DNA of 64,000 nucleotides from Limonium bicolor (lineage: Eukaryota > Streptophyta > Magnoliopsida > Caryophyllales > Plumbaginaceae). The stretch spans positions 463,169,827-463,233,826 of the forward strand of contig CM041777.1 of assembly GCA_023374045.1 (NCBI GenBank). The letters are read 5' to 3'. Position 1 is the first letter of the stretch. Each line of letters starts with the position of its first letter. Shown here one piece after another: positions 35,322-44,755 of this stretch. The position numbers and the translations under genes are program-made. Below the pieces are notes generated by a model. It had not been told where the DNA came from and ran no database searches. It saw only the letters and a list, made by a program, of their open reading frames with translations.

Positions 35322-36926
35322 TGATAAGTGTCCAAATGAGCATGTTTTATAGGTGTATTTCATATATTATATTAACACTTTTCTTGCTCATTTCTCCACT
35401 TCGGTTAGTTTTCCTCTAGTTTATGTTTTATTGGTTATCTCACAAATTTATTGGTTTAACATGAGGAAAACCAAGCTGGGAGTAAAGTAGACAAAGAGAC
35501 GAACGCATAGACGCAAACGACTCAGAAAACGGAGTCCAAACGAAGAATCTAGAGCCGGTCAAAGTTCGTAGAAGAAAATAAGTCAAAAACTTGTGTCCAC
35601 ACAAGGTGTCCGCATGAAGCTAGGCGGACAGGACTATGTGTCCGCATGAGGATAGGCGGACAGGAAGGCGGACTCTCCTTTGTGTCCGCATGAAGCTAGG
35701 CGGACAGCAAAACGGACATGGGTTACGTCCGCATAGCCAGAAGTGGACAACAAGGCGGACGTAACTAAACTCAACGCGACAGTTTTCTTCTTCCTTCGCG
35801 GCGCAGCAGACTTCTTCATTAATACCAGGCGGCGCCTACCTTAATTCCCTCACGCGTCTTCAGCTCTGTCCCCTGCAATTAATGAGCAATCAATTCTTCC
35901 ACTCCAGATTACCTCTTCCCTTCCTCTATATAAACCCAGCACCTGCAACCTTAAACAGGCGTACGGAGAAAACCAGAAAATCAGACCATCGCTCACCACA
36001 ATTACCATTCGCTTCCATTAATTCTCTCCCGTACACCACAACACATCATTCAGTCCCCAGAACTAAAACACTCCAAATCACTCATTCCACATACAATTTC
36101 CTACGTACACGCTCCACCCTTCGTTCTCTTCATTTCTCCATTCACCATCCACACCTCCACATTAATATTACGTCCAACCTCTGTCTGACTTATTACCAGT
36201 TAATATGTCAGGCTAAGGAGGATTTACTTCGGGCGAAGGTTTAATTATGGTTTGTTTAGTTGTGTAATCTATATTTCTACCGGTTAAAATAAATTCAGTT
36301 TGTTACGATTAAAGTTTATCACGCTCCCTTTTTAATAAATTTCATCGATTTATTAAAAAGCCATACTAAATCTGTTTTTAATCTGATCGGTGACGAACAT
36401 ATAGGTTAATTAAGCCGTAAAACTGTAGGAAACTTATTTTCATCGGATAAGTTAGTACTCAGTTGCAAGAATAAAATTCCTCACACTCCTCTGCCGTTTA
36501 CACGCATTTTGCTTGAGTTTTCATCGGACCTTGCATTTTCAGGTAAACGAGTTCTTATGAGTTTTCATCGGACCTTAAGATAATAACAGGAATCTTGCCA
36601 AATTATTTTATTAAACCGGTAGAGATAGCACAATTAATCAGATCATATTAACCTGAACCCGGAGTTCCGTTTAATTTATCTTCAGTTCACTAAATTAATC
36701 TGTTATTTACTTTTCAAAAACAAGTCAATTAACTCCCCCCTTTTGTGACAAGCTTAGGTACTACTTATTTCACTATAAGTCCCACGGTTCGATATCCGGT
36801 CGCTTACACTTTACTATACTACCACGACCGGGATTTGTTTGCAGCCCGACGTTTATTTTGAGTTTTAATTTCTTTTCTTTTCTTTTAATTACACCAGTTC
36901 TAACCACTCACGATAACACGTCTGCA
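35322..36926 (+). mobile_element. Solo LTR D of the element A family
   Basis: It starts TGATAAGTGTCCAAATGAGC and ends ACACGTCTGCA, like the LTRs of element A (39051 and 54851) but clearly diverged. The flanks are ATATG and GTATG, a TSD with one mismatch. TATATAAA lies at 35927-35934. Upstream of it is a GTCCGC/GCGGAC inverted-repeat array (35594-35765). It interrupts the gag-to-AlkB intron of the Tekay element. Confidence 0.88.
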
Positions 36927-36966
36927 GTATGCAATCACTTATTTCATTCAACGGTTTAGGCGGTAC

Positions 36967-38438
36967 CTGGTCTAGAAGAGGGTCCTGGTGCCTCAGACCG
37001 GTCCACCACATTCAGGGCGGCCTTGCCGGATCCCGACCCCTTCCCCTTCTGGGAATCAGTATACCTCTGGTCGGTGGGTGGCTGGTTAGCCGACTTCGGG
37101 CCATCGGTGGTCGCGGCGGCCTTACCCTTCCACTGCCCCTTGGGCTTGTAGTTTCTGCCATTTGGGTTGTGGAAGCACTCGTAGTCACGATGCCCCATCT
37201 TCTTGCAGAATCGGCACTGCACATCATTGCCCTTGCAGTCCTTGCCGGGGTGGTCTCCGTTACACCACTTGCAATAGTAGTGGCGATCGGATCCAGATCC
37301 CGCGCTAGCTGCTAACACATTACACATTCAGTACTCACTTCACATTGTAACATCACACACTTAAACTCGATATTCAGAACTAATTGTTTACCCTTGAATG
37401 GTTGAGAGCGAAGGGGCTTAGCCGCGTATGCATAGGTGAGCTGCAACGGCTCGTCAGCAGTGGTGGTCTGGGCTTGGCCCTTGCCACCCTGTTGCTATCC
37501 TTTCTAGGACTGGGGGTATGGCTTTTTCTTCTTTCCTCCCCCGTACCCTTGCGTGCTTTGACCCTCGCTCGTGGCCTTGCGCTTGAGCGCATTCTCCTCG
37601 TCCCTCAGACGGACGGTGATCTCTACTATAGCAGGCGGCATGATAACACTCCTATCATTCAGGGTGTTAGTTATGCCCCACAAAACAAACTCACGATTAC
37701 ATCAACACATTGTACATACTTGTTCACATCACACTGTAGTTCCATTACCTGCAAAGTAGTATATCCGGTTGGCCCCATACCATAGCGTAGGCGGTAGCTA
37801 AGTCCGTTGTAGAAACGGTTCACCAGTATCCGGTCTGAGTAACCCAGATCCGGTAGCAGGTGGATAAGTCCGATGAAAGCGGAGTAGTACTCATCTACCG
37901 TCATCTTATCCCCTTGCCTCAAATTGTCCAACTCCAGGCGCTTGGCCTCTTGCACATGTATCGGGTAGTACTTGGCTCGCAGCAGAGCCGTGTACTCCCT
38001 CCACTGAAAGGTAGGGTCAGCAACTCTGCCCTCCCGTACTAGCTTCCACCAACTCTGTGCCGAACCCTTCAGGTAGTAAGCGGCAAGTCGAACCTTGGGA
38101 CCAGCAGGCACCGCCAAGGTCTCGAAAGCGGTCTCCATCTCGGAGATGTACGCCTCCAGCTTACTAGGATCGGTCTCCCCACAAAATGACGGGGGTCTTA
38201 AGTCTGCCAACGCTTTGACCCAGTTGGTCTCACGTGGCTGTGGTCGCGGTTGTGGCCCTTGTTGGTCCGTACCGCCTTGCTGCTGCTGCTGATGCATCAC
38301 AGCGACTAACTGGGGAACCATCTGGGCTACGGCGGCTGCTACTGCCTCAGCCATAACCTGTGCCGTAGTGTTCTCGCCCTGGTCACCCGTATCTCCAACA
38401 CCGCGCCCGCGGCCTCGACCTCGTGGTCTACCTGACAT
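36967..38438 (-). pseudogene. Tekay gag with two short intron-like gaps
   Basis: Starts MSGRPRGRGRGRG at 38438. The capsid-like domain (SAQSWWKLVREG, YYPIHVQEAKRLELDNLRQG, DEYYSAFIGL) spans about residues 75-215. Two short stretches interrupt it, 37652-37719 (68 bp, GTATGT ... ATAG) and 37312-37391 (80 bp, GTAAAC ... TTAG). Removing either keeps the frame and joins gag-like sequence. The last exon has two zinc knuckles, CKWCNGDHPGKDC and CRFCKKMGHRDYEC, then a basic linker to a phase-1 donor at 36966 (AGACCAG/GTACC). Two TAG codons (37495-37497 and 37504-37506) stand where Gln is expected. Gag would package the RNA; this copy is broken. Confidence 0.82.
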
Positions 38439-38641
38439 CTGAATTCACACGAACATTCATTAGCATTATGCTTGCACACTTATCGGTTCAACGGTTGTAA
38501 CGTCTTCCCGATTATAAGGTATTTCCACACTTAGTTAGTGGTTAACCTATCCATAACTGCTCACTTCAATAACTATTGCTAGATTTTTCTAACTCGGTAT
38601 ATCCCTAAGCTCGGTATTCTAGTCATCAGAGCGATACTTCG

Positions 38642-38653
38642 CTCTAATACCAC
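38642..38653 (-). other. Primer-binding site of the Tekay element (iMet-like)
   Basis: On the minus strand, TGGTATTAGAGC lies four bases inside the LTR end GGGTGTTACA. It differs by one base from TGGTATCAGAGC, the complement of initiator tRNA-Met used by Tekay elements. Confidence 0.8.
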
Positions 38654-38657
38654 TTTT

Positions 38658-39050
38658 TGTAACACCCCTACTACGCACTTAACAATAATCGAACTCGCAG
38701 CGGAAATAAACAACTAAACAATAACTAAACGATTGGTGCTACAACGCCGTCAACCACCCACGTGGTTAACAAGGCAGAATAAATACAAGATGTACCGGTC
38801 TGATGATCAGACTCCCGAGCATAGGTCTAATAACCATAATTACATAAACCGTAATACCGAGTATTTACTTACATCCATAAACCGTAAACTGTAAACTGTC
38901 AACAACCAAAATATATATCGCCACGGGAGCACAGGCGCATCCCGGGCCCAACATCCAAAACATGTCAAAAGCATTTCATAAATCTAGATCTAAAGCCACT
39001 CCGCTTCTTCGATCCTCATCCTGCAAATAAACAGAGCCCCCAGAGGGGGT
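38658..39050 (-). repeat. Tekay 5' LTR, first part
   Basis: Matches 26828-27220 of the 3' LTR. It stops at GAGGGGGT, where element A is inserted; the LTR resumes at 56498. Confidence 0.95.
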
Positions 39051-39311
39051 TGATAAGTGTCCAATGAGCATGTTTATTAGGTGTATTTCATGTATAATAT
39101 TAGCACTTTTCTTGCTCATTTCTCCACTTCGGTTAGTTTTCCTCTAGTTTATGTTTTATTGTTTATCTCACAAAATTATTGGTTTAACATGAGGAAAACC
39201 AAGCCGGGAGTGAAGTAGACGAAGAGACGAACGCGTAGACGCGAACGGCTCAGAAAACGGGATCCAAACGAAGAATCTAGAGCCGGTCGAAGTTTGAAGG
39301 AAAATAGGTCA

Positions 39312-39535
39312 CGGTCACACTTATGACCGCCTAAGGAACCGCCTAGCTAGAGGCGGCCAGCATTGCAACCGCCTAGCCAACCGCCTAGCACAGGGCGGAC
39401 TCTCAGGCGGACCACAAGCGGTCACCAGGCGGACATGAAGACGGAGGATAAGGGAACCGCCCAAACAGAGGCGGTTGTTCAGGCGGACAACATAAGGAAC
39501 CGCCTGTCCTTAGGCGGACATGTAGGCGGTCGTGA
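39312..39535. promoter_or_regulatory. Inverted-repeat array CCGCCT/AGGCGG in the element A LTR
   Basis: About eight ACCGCCT or AGGCGGAC half-sites. A clear hairpin has the stem CCGCCT (39339-39344), the loop AGCTAG and AGGCGG (39351-39356). It sits about 190-420 bases upstream of the TATA box. The copy in the 3' LTR is at about 55112-55325. Confidence 0.7.
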
Positions 39536-39727
39536 CTAAAACTCAGTCGCGCACAGTTTTCTTCTTCGCGCCGACTCTGCAACTCTCATCTGCAACTCGC
39601 AATATCTGCTCCGCCTACCTTAAATCGCTCACGCGTTTCGGCTCTGTCCCCTGCAATAAATGAAGCAATCAATGAAGCAATCAACTGCAATCAATTCCTC
39701 TGCTCCAGACTACCCGTTCCCTTCTTC

Positions 39728-39735
39728 TATAAATA
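39728..39735 (+). promoter_or_regulatory. TATA box of the element A LTR
   Basis: TATAAATA, with the same box at 55504-55511 in the 3' LTR. Confidence 0.65.
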
Positions 39736-40724
39736 CCCATTCACTGCAACCTTGTACGAGTGCACGGAGAAAACCAGAAAATCACTCACACTCACCTCAT
39801 CTCATTCTCTTTCAGTAAATCACTCCCGTACATCATTACACTCCATTCAGTCCCCAGATCTGTAACTCTCCAATTCACCCACTTCACTTACAATAACCTA
39901 CGTACATGTTCCACTCTTCATTCTCTTCATTTCTCCATTCACCAATCACGTCTCCGTGCTATTATTACGTCCAACCTCTGTCTGACTTATTACCAGTTAA
40001 TATGTCAGGCTAAGGAGGATTTGCTCCGGGCAAGGTTTAAAATTATGGTTTGTTTAATTATGTAATCAATATTTCTACCGGTTAAAATAAATACAGTTTG
40101 TTACGGTTAAAGGTTATCTCTCACCATTTTAATAAATTACATGAATTTATTAAAATGCTTTCCTAAGTCTATTTTGATCAGACCAGGTGATAAATAGACA
40201 GGTTAATTAAGCCGTAAATCTGGAGAAAACTTATTATGATTTAATGAGTTAGTATTTACAGATGCAATTATAATTCCTCGAATTTAACGTCCGTTTACAT
40301 AGTATTGCTCGAACCTTGATTAGACCGAGCATTTTCTGGTAAACGAGTTCTTGAGGGTCTATGACTTAGTCCTTAGGATAATAACAGGAATTTTGCCAAA
40401 CTAATATATTAAACCGGTAGAGATAGCATAATTAATCAGATTATATAAAACCTGAACCCGGAGTTCCATTTAAATCATCTGCACTCAGTAATTTTATCTG
40501 CTTTTTAACTTCTCAAAAACAAGTCAATTAATCCCCCCTCTTGTGACACGCTTAGGTACTAATTAATTCACCTAGTCCCACGGTTCGATATCCGGTCGCT
40601 TACAATTTACTATACTACCACGACCGGGATTTGTTTGCAGCCCGACTATTATTTTGGGTTTTAATTTCTCTTCTTTTATTTTAATCTCACCAGTTTAACC
40701 ACTCACGATAATTAGTCTGCAAAA

Positions 40725-40742
40725 TGGCGCCGTTGCCGGGGA
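40725..40742 (+). other. Primer-binding site of element A (tRNA-Asp)
   Basis: TGGCGCCGTTGCCGGGGA, 18 bases complementary to the 3' end of plant tRNA-Asp, three bases after the LTR end. This primer is characteristic of Athila-lineage elements. Confidence 0.93.
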
Positions 40743-41130
40743 CTTGATTTAATCTAGTCCCTAAGCCCCGGTTAATTCACCTATTATATTATAATAATCT
40801 GTTAATATTATCTTGTTAATAATCTAATTTCGGACATATGACTATGGACTTCGGACTTCTGACTTTGGACATCTAACTTCTAACATCTTAATATTATTGT
40901 CATATATTATTGTTATTTAATTTCCATTGTCCTTAATTTTCTGTACAGTATTTATTAACTTCAAATTTCCAGTATACTAACTACTAACTTAAAATTTCTG
41001 TCATTTCTTTCCATTGTCATTTCATTTTCCATTGTCCCTAACTACTAACTTATAATTTCTGTCAACTAAATCCTAACATTTTTATTTTTTCTAACACATA
41101 ACCAGTTCTTTTCTCTGTTTTGAGTGGTGA

Positions 41131-43719
41131 ATGCCTTTTACCAGGTCAAACAGCCTTCCAGAAAATATTAATCACACGGTTGGTTACATCCCAGAAATCG
41201 AGAGAACCTTTCTGCGCAATCTCAGGCAGAGACGAACTCAACAGAACATAACCACCACAGTGATAGAATCTGACCCGGAAGCTAACATGGCATCTACACC
41301 AGCAACCGTTCGAAACATTAACAGGCCGTCAAATCTAGGACAACAGCCGGCCATCGTCCTTCCTCAACTTAGCCCATCCGAATACGATGAGTGGCAGAAA
41401 CTGAAGCCGTATCATCAGATCCGATGTGTGAAGGAGTTGGGCATGTTTGATGGCACCAATCCTGACGAAGCCCTGTTACATGTTACGAAGTTCTTGCAAC
41501 ATGCCAACAGCCTTACTGCAACCGACACAGTACTACAGTTTGCAAGACTTTCATTATTCCCTCACAGCCTGATGGGAAGTGCTAGCAAGTGGTACCATAG
41601 CCTGACGCCAAGTACAATCAGTACATGGGATGACATGGCCACCAAGTTCTACGACAAATTCCTGCCTCCGAGCCGAACATTGGAAATGATTGCTGAAATT
41701 TACAATTTTAGGCAGCCAACATCGGAGAATATTTGTGAAACTTGGGACCGCTTCAAAGGACTACTACGCACTTGTCCTCACCATGGTCTAACGAAAGAGC
41801 AAGTATCACAATTGTTTTACAAGGGCTTAATCGGTCCATGCAGAACAATGGTACTGTCTTCGTTAGGGGCTGACATTCTGAAGAAGCCAGGAGCACAGTT
41901 TTTGAACAGCATGGAGTCTCTCTGTGAGGAAATCAGAGACTGGGCCTCCGAAGGAACAAGGAGCGGTACTCCAGGGTTGTACCATGTTGGGGAAAGTGAT
42001 AACAAATTCGACCAGCTCATGAAAAGCCATGAGCAACTCATGGAGAACAATGCTCAGCAGGCAACGAAAGTAAGTACTCTGCAGAAGGTGGTTGAGCAGA
42101 TGGCTATGAATTCCTACCCCCAGCAAGCTAAGTCAATGATTTCCAGATCATCTACTACTCCTCCAGGCTACGCACCTCTGTCCCAATCATCTCCCGTAAT
42201 TTCTTGTACACAATGTGGTGGGCCTCATGATTATGAACAATGCCCCCAATTACAGAAATTAAAAGCAGCAGAAGAAGCAAACTTTGTTGGTAACAATCAA
42301 GGGTATAGGCAACCTTGGCAACCCAATCTTCGCTACTCAAACACCGAAAATTTCCAGAACCCACATACCCTACAACCATCTCCAAATTACAGACCTCAGT
42401 CCAATTTTCAAGGAGGCCAAAGGCAATATCAACAACAGCCTTATGGCAATGAAGCTTCATCGAGCCGACAAACTCCACCTCCTTCGAATCCTGAGTCTGA
42501 AATGTCTCAAATGCAAGAGATGTTCAAGGCCATGATGGGAAAATCCAGAGATACGCAAGAAGAGGTTGCCGCATTGCGCAAGGACCAAACAGCCTTGCAG
42601 TCCCAGATTCAACAACTCCTTACCCAACAAAGGCCATCTGGTAAATTTCCCTCACAAACCAATCCAAATCCAAAAGAGTTTGCCAGTGCAATCTACGTAG
42701 TGGACCAGCCCATCACATTAGCTCAAAAGGAGCAACAACCCGAGAGTGAAATGGTCCCTGAAGTGGAGCAACAGGCTGAGGAGGAATACCTCGATATGAA
42801 CCAAATGAAGCTCTATGCAAAATTGGTTGCGATAAACGAAATGATGGAAGGTCCACTAGATCTTACATCACAGCAACTGGAGAGCAAACTAGTTCATATA
42901 GTGGACGACGTACCTGAGGATTTGAGTTCCTCTATATCACCACCCCCATTCGAAAAAGAGCAAACGGTATCAAACCTTCTGTTTGAGCTTGAAGACAAGC
43001 CATCAGAGGACAACTTCAACCTCAACTTCATGGAGTCTCCTCCCTCTGAAGTCAATTACCGTTGTTTTCCCTCCTTCTCTGTGCTATACCCAGAAAATGA
43101 GGATAGCTACATCCTCAGAAATGAAGAGGAGGAAATGCTCGCTCCCACCAGAACATCCAAACAAAACACCAATATCAACTTCAAGGAGCCATCTCCCTCT
43201 GAAGTTGAAATCAATCAGGGCTCCTCCTATGAGCCTCTTCCAAAAGATGAGGATGTTTACATCCTCAAATTTGAGGAGGAGGAGCCATCCAACTTTGATC
43301 CTCACACCAAAGGACATCCATTGAAAAATCTGGGCCCTTCTCCAAAGGAAAAAAATGCCCACCCAACCCACCCGGTGAAGCCCACTTCCACCTTCATTTT
43401 CGTTCCAGGGGAGGAAATTTACATCCTCGACTCTGAGCAAGCACCACCACTACCGTCTTACATCCATTCGGCTGAACAACAGGGGGAGAATGTTTACATT
43501 CTCCAATTTGAAGAAGCACTACAACCATCACCCTGTTTTCAAGCCAATATTAATGGCAACAAACAACTCCTTCAAAACCAGGTTTTGTGGAGTTTGTCTT
43601 TTCCTACTATAATTGTTGCCATAATTCTTTGTTTTGATCCAGGTGGTTCGGCCGTAATTCTTGCCAATTTCTTGTTCCCGGTACTACCATTGTCAACATT
43701 CATTTATGAACCGGGATAA
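41131..43719 (+). CDS. Element A gag polyprotein with long C-terminal extension (862 aa)
   Basis: An intact ORF starting 410 bases after the 5' LTR. Residues about 95-235 form an Athila-type gag domain (LFPHSLMGSASKWYHSL, WDRFKGLLRTCPHHG). A CX2CX3HX4C knuckle, CTQCGGPHDYEQC, lies at residues 359-371. A Gln/Pro-rich linker follows. The C-terminal third is acidic with four spaced copies of an aromatic-IL-acidic motif: SYILRNEEEE, VYILKFEEEE, IYILDSEQA and VYILQFEEA. The extreme C terminus is hydrophobic (QNQVLWSLSFPTIIVAIIL) then CFDPGGS and ends STFIYEPG. The same C-terminal layout recurs in the ORF of element B. Gag packages RNA into particles; the role of the extension is unknown. No pol follows. 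Confidence 0.88.
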   Translation: MPFTRSNSLPENINHTVGYIPEIERTFLRNLRQRRTQQNITTTVIESDPEANMASTPATVRNINRPSNLGQQPAIVLPQLSPSEYDEWQKLKPYHQIRCVKELGMFDGTNPDEALLHVTKFLQHANSLTATDTVLQFARLSLFPHSLMGSASKWYHSLTPSTISTWDDMATKFYDKFLPPSRTLEMIAEIYNFRQPTSENICETWDRFKGLLRTCPHHGLTKEQVSQLFYKGLIGPCRTMVLSSLGADILKKPGAQFLNSMESLCEEIRDWASEGTRSGTPGLYHVGESDNKFDQLMKSHEQLMENNAQQATKVSTLQKVVEQMAMNSYPQQAKSMISRSSTTPPGYAPLSQSSPVISCTQCGGPHDYEQCPQLQKLKAAEEANFVGNNQGYRQPWQPNLRYSNTENFQNPHTLQPSPNYRPQSNFQGGQRQYQQQPYGNEASSSRQTPPPSNPESEMSQMQEMFKAMMGKSRDTQEEVAALRKDQTALQSQIQQLLTQQRPSGKFPSQTNPNPKEFASAIYVVDQPITLAQKEQQPESEMVPEVEQQAEEEYLDMNQMKLYAKLVAINEMMEGPLDLTSQQLESKLVHIVDDVPEDLSSSISPPPFEKEQTVSNLLFELEDKPSEDNFNLNFMESPPSEVNYRCFPSFSVLYPENEDSYILRNEEEEMLAPTRTSKQNTNINFKEPSPSEVEINQGSSYEPLPKDEDVYILKFEEEEPSNFDPHTKGHPLKNLGPSPKEKNAHPTHPVKPTSTFIFVPGEEIYILDSEQAPPLPSYIHSAEQQGENVYILQFEEALQPSPCFQANINGNKQLLQNQVLWSLSFPTIIVAIILCFDPGGSAVILANFLFPVLPLSTFIYEPG

Positions 43720-43729
43720 TAAAGAACAT

Positions 43730-43781
43730 ACGTCTAGCTAGAGACGTTAAACCCGGGCAGCTTGGTGGGAGGCAACCCACT
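43730..43781 (+). ncRNA. Paired hairpins after the element A stop codon
   Basis: Hairpin 1 (43730-43747): stem ACGTCT/AGACGT, loop AGCTAG. Hairpin 2 (43764-43781): stem GGTGGG/CCCACT with one G-U pair, loop AGGCAA. The spacer is 16 nt. Hairpin 1 starts 10 nt after the stop. The same pair is in element B with compensatory changes. Confidence 0.7.
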
Positions 43782-44121
43782 ATCTATCTTTTGTCTTCCC
43801 TTTAATTTTAATGTTGTTTTCTTTTTTATACTATATTTCCCTTTTATTTGTTATAAATAAAATGCAGGTTTCACTTGAGTTCTTCTCGCTGTGTAGAATA
43901 TTATTTACAGGTTCAATTCATGACATTCCACAGCTGCACTCAAGTGTGGGGGAGCTCTACACACTCTACGAAATCTGGGGAGTACACTCTTTCCTTTATT
44001 ATTTGCATGCCCTATTAATTTTATTCCATCTACGCAATGAGGGCATTGCTTGAACTTCAGTGTGGGGGAAGAGCCTTTTCAGGACATTTTGTGCTTAAAT
44101 TGTTTAAATCTCTCTGCTTAT
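43782..44121 (+). other. Element A 3' untranslated region, left part
   Basis: Contains two copies of a polypurine-like motif AGTGTGGGGGAR, near 43944 and 44061, similar to the tract just before the 3' LTR (54841). No convincing gene; the 80-codon frame at 43811 has no recognisable feature. Confidence 0.5.
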
Positions 44122-44755
44122 TGTTGGAGAAATATGTGACTACTTCTACCACTTAGGCAGTGTACCTAATCGTTTTGCGGGATAGTGGATTCGTGGGGTT
44201 GTCGTACTCTTGGGGACCTCGCTGTGGATAACTGACAGTGGATTAATTTTACTGAGACTTCTAGTAAATAGATTTTATCATTTTCTAAGGAGAAGAAATA
44301 ATTGAAAAACCTAACCTGAACAAAAACAAAATAATAAAAATATAAATTATAAATCTTTTTGTTTTTGAGAAAGCACCCCGGGTTGTTCTGCTCACCTATT
44401 TTATCAATTATATTAATATAAACTTTACCACTTAAGTAATAAACTCAGAAACTATAAATAATTCGTTGACGACTAAATCTAACGAACCCTAACCAGTTGC
44501 TAGAACTAGCAGCAGACTAATGCTCTAATCCGGACACAACCAATCGCATAAAGAACAGCTTCTATTTGAGACTAATTAACCTATAGGCCGGATCAGGCTT
44601 CTAGCTGTTAATCAGGTTTATCTTCCCACGTCTTGTTATCTATCTCAGCTCTCGCATGTTGATTAGAAAACTACAAATATTGCTTTAATAATTGATCAGA
44701 GAATTAAAGCAAATCAAGAACTGGAATTAAACTACTACTTTAGATAAAATCATAG
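44122..44755 (-). repeat. Element B 3' LTR, left part
   Basis: Nearly identical to 52395-53030. It ends at CATAG where solo LTR C is inserted and resumes at 48731. Confidence 0.93.

Larger units (their letters stand above)
39051..40721 (+). repeat. Element A 5' LTR (1671 bp)
   Basis: Starts TGATAAGTGTCCAATGAGC and ends ATTAGTCTGCA. TATAAATA at 39728-39735 marks the likely promoter. The inverted-repeat array lies at 39312-39535. Compared with the 3' LTR it has an extra 13-bp CCGCCTAGCCAAC-like unit and a short AATCAATGAAGC duplication. Confidence 0.95.

Noticed and set aside
39760..40065. A 101-codon frame starting MHGENQK, repeated at 55536-55841
   Set aside because: It sits just after the TATA box in both LTRs of element A and shows no protein motif; it is leader sequence.
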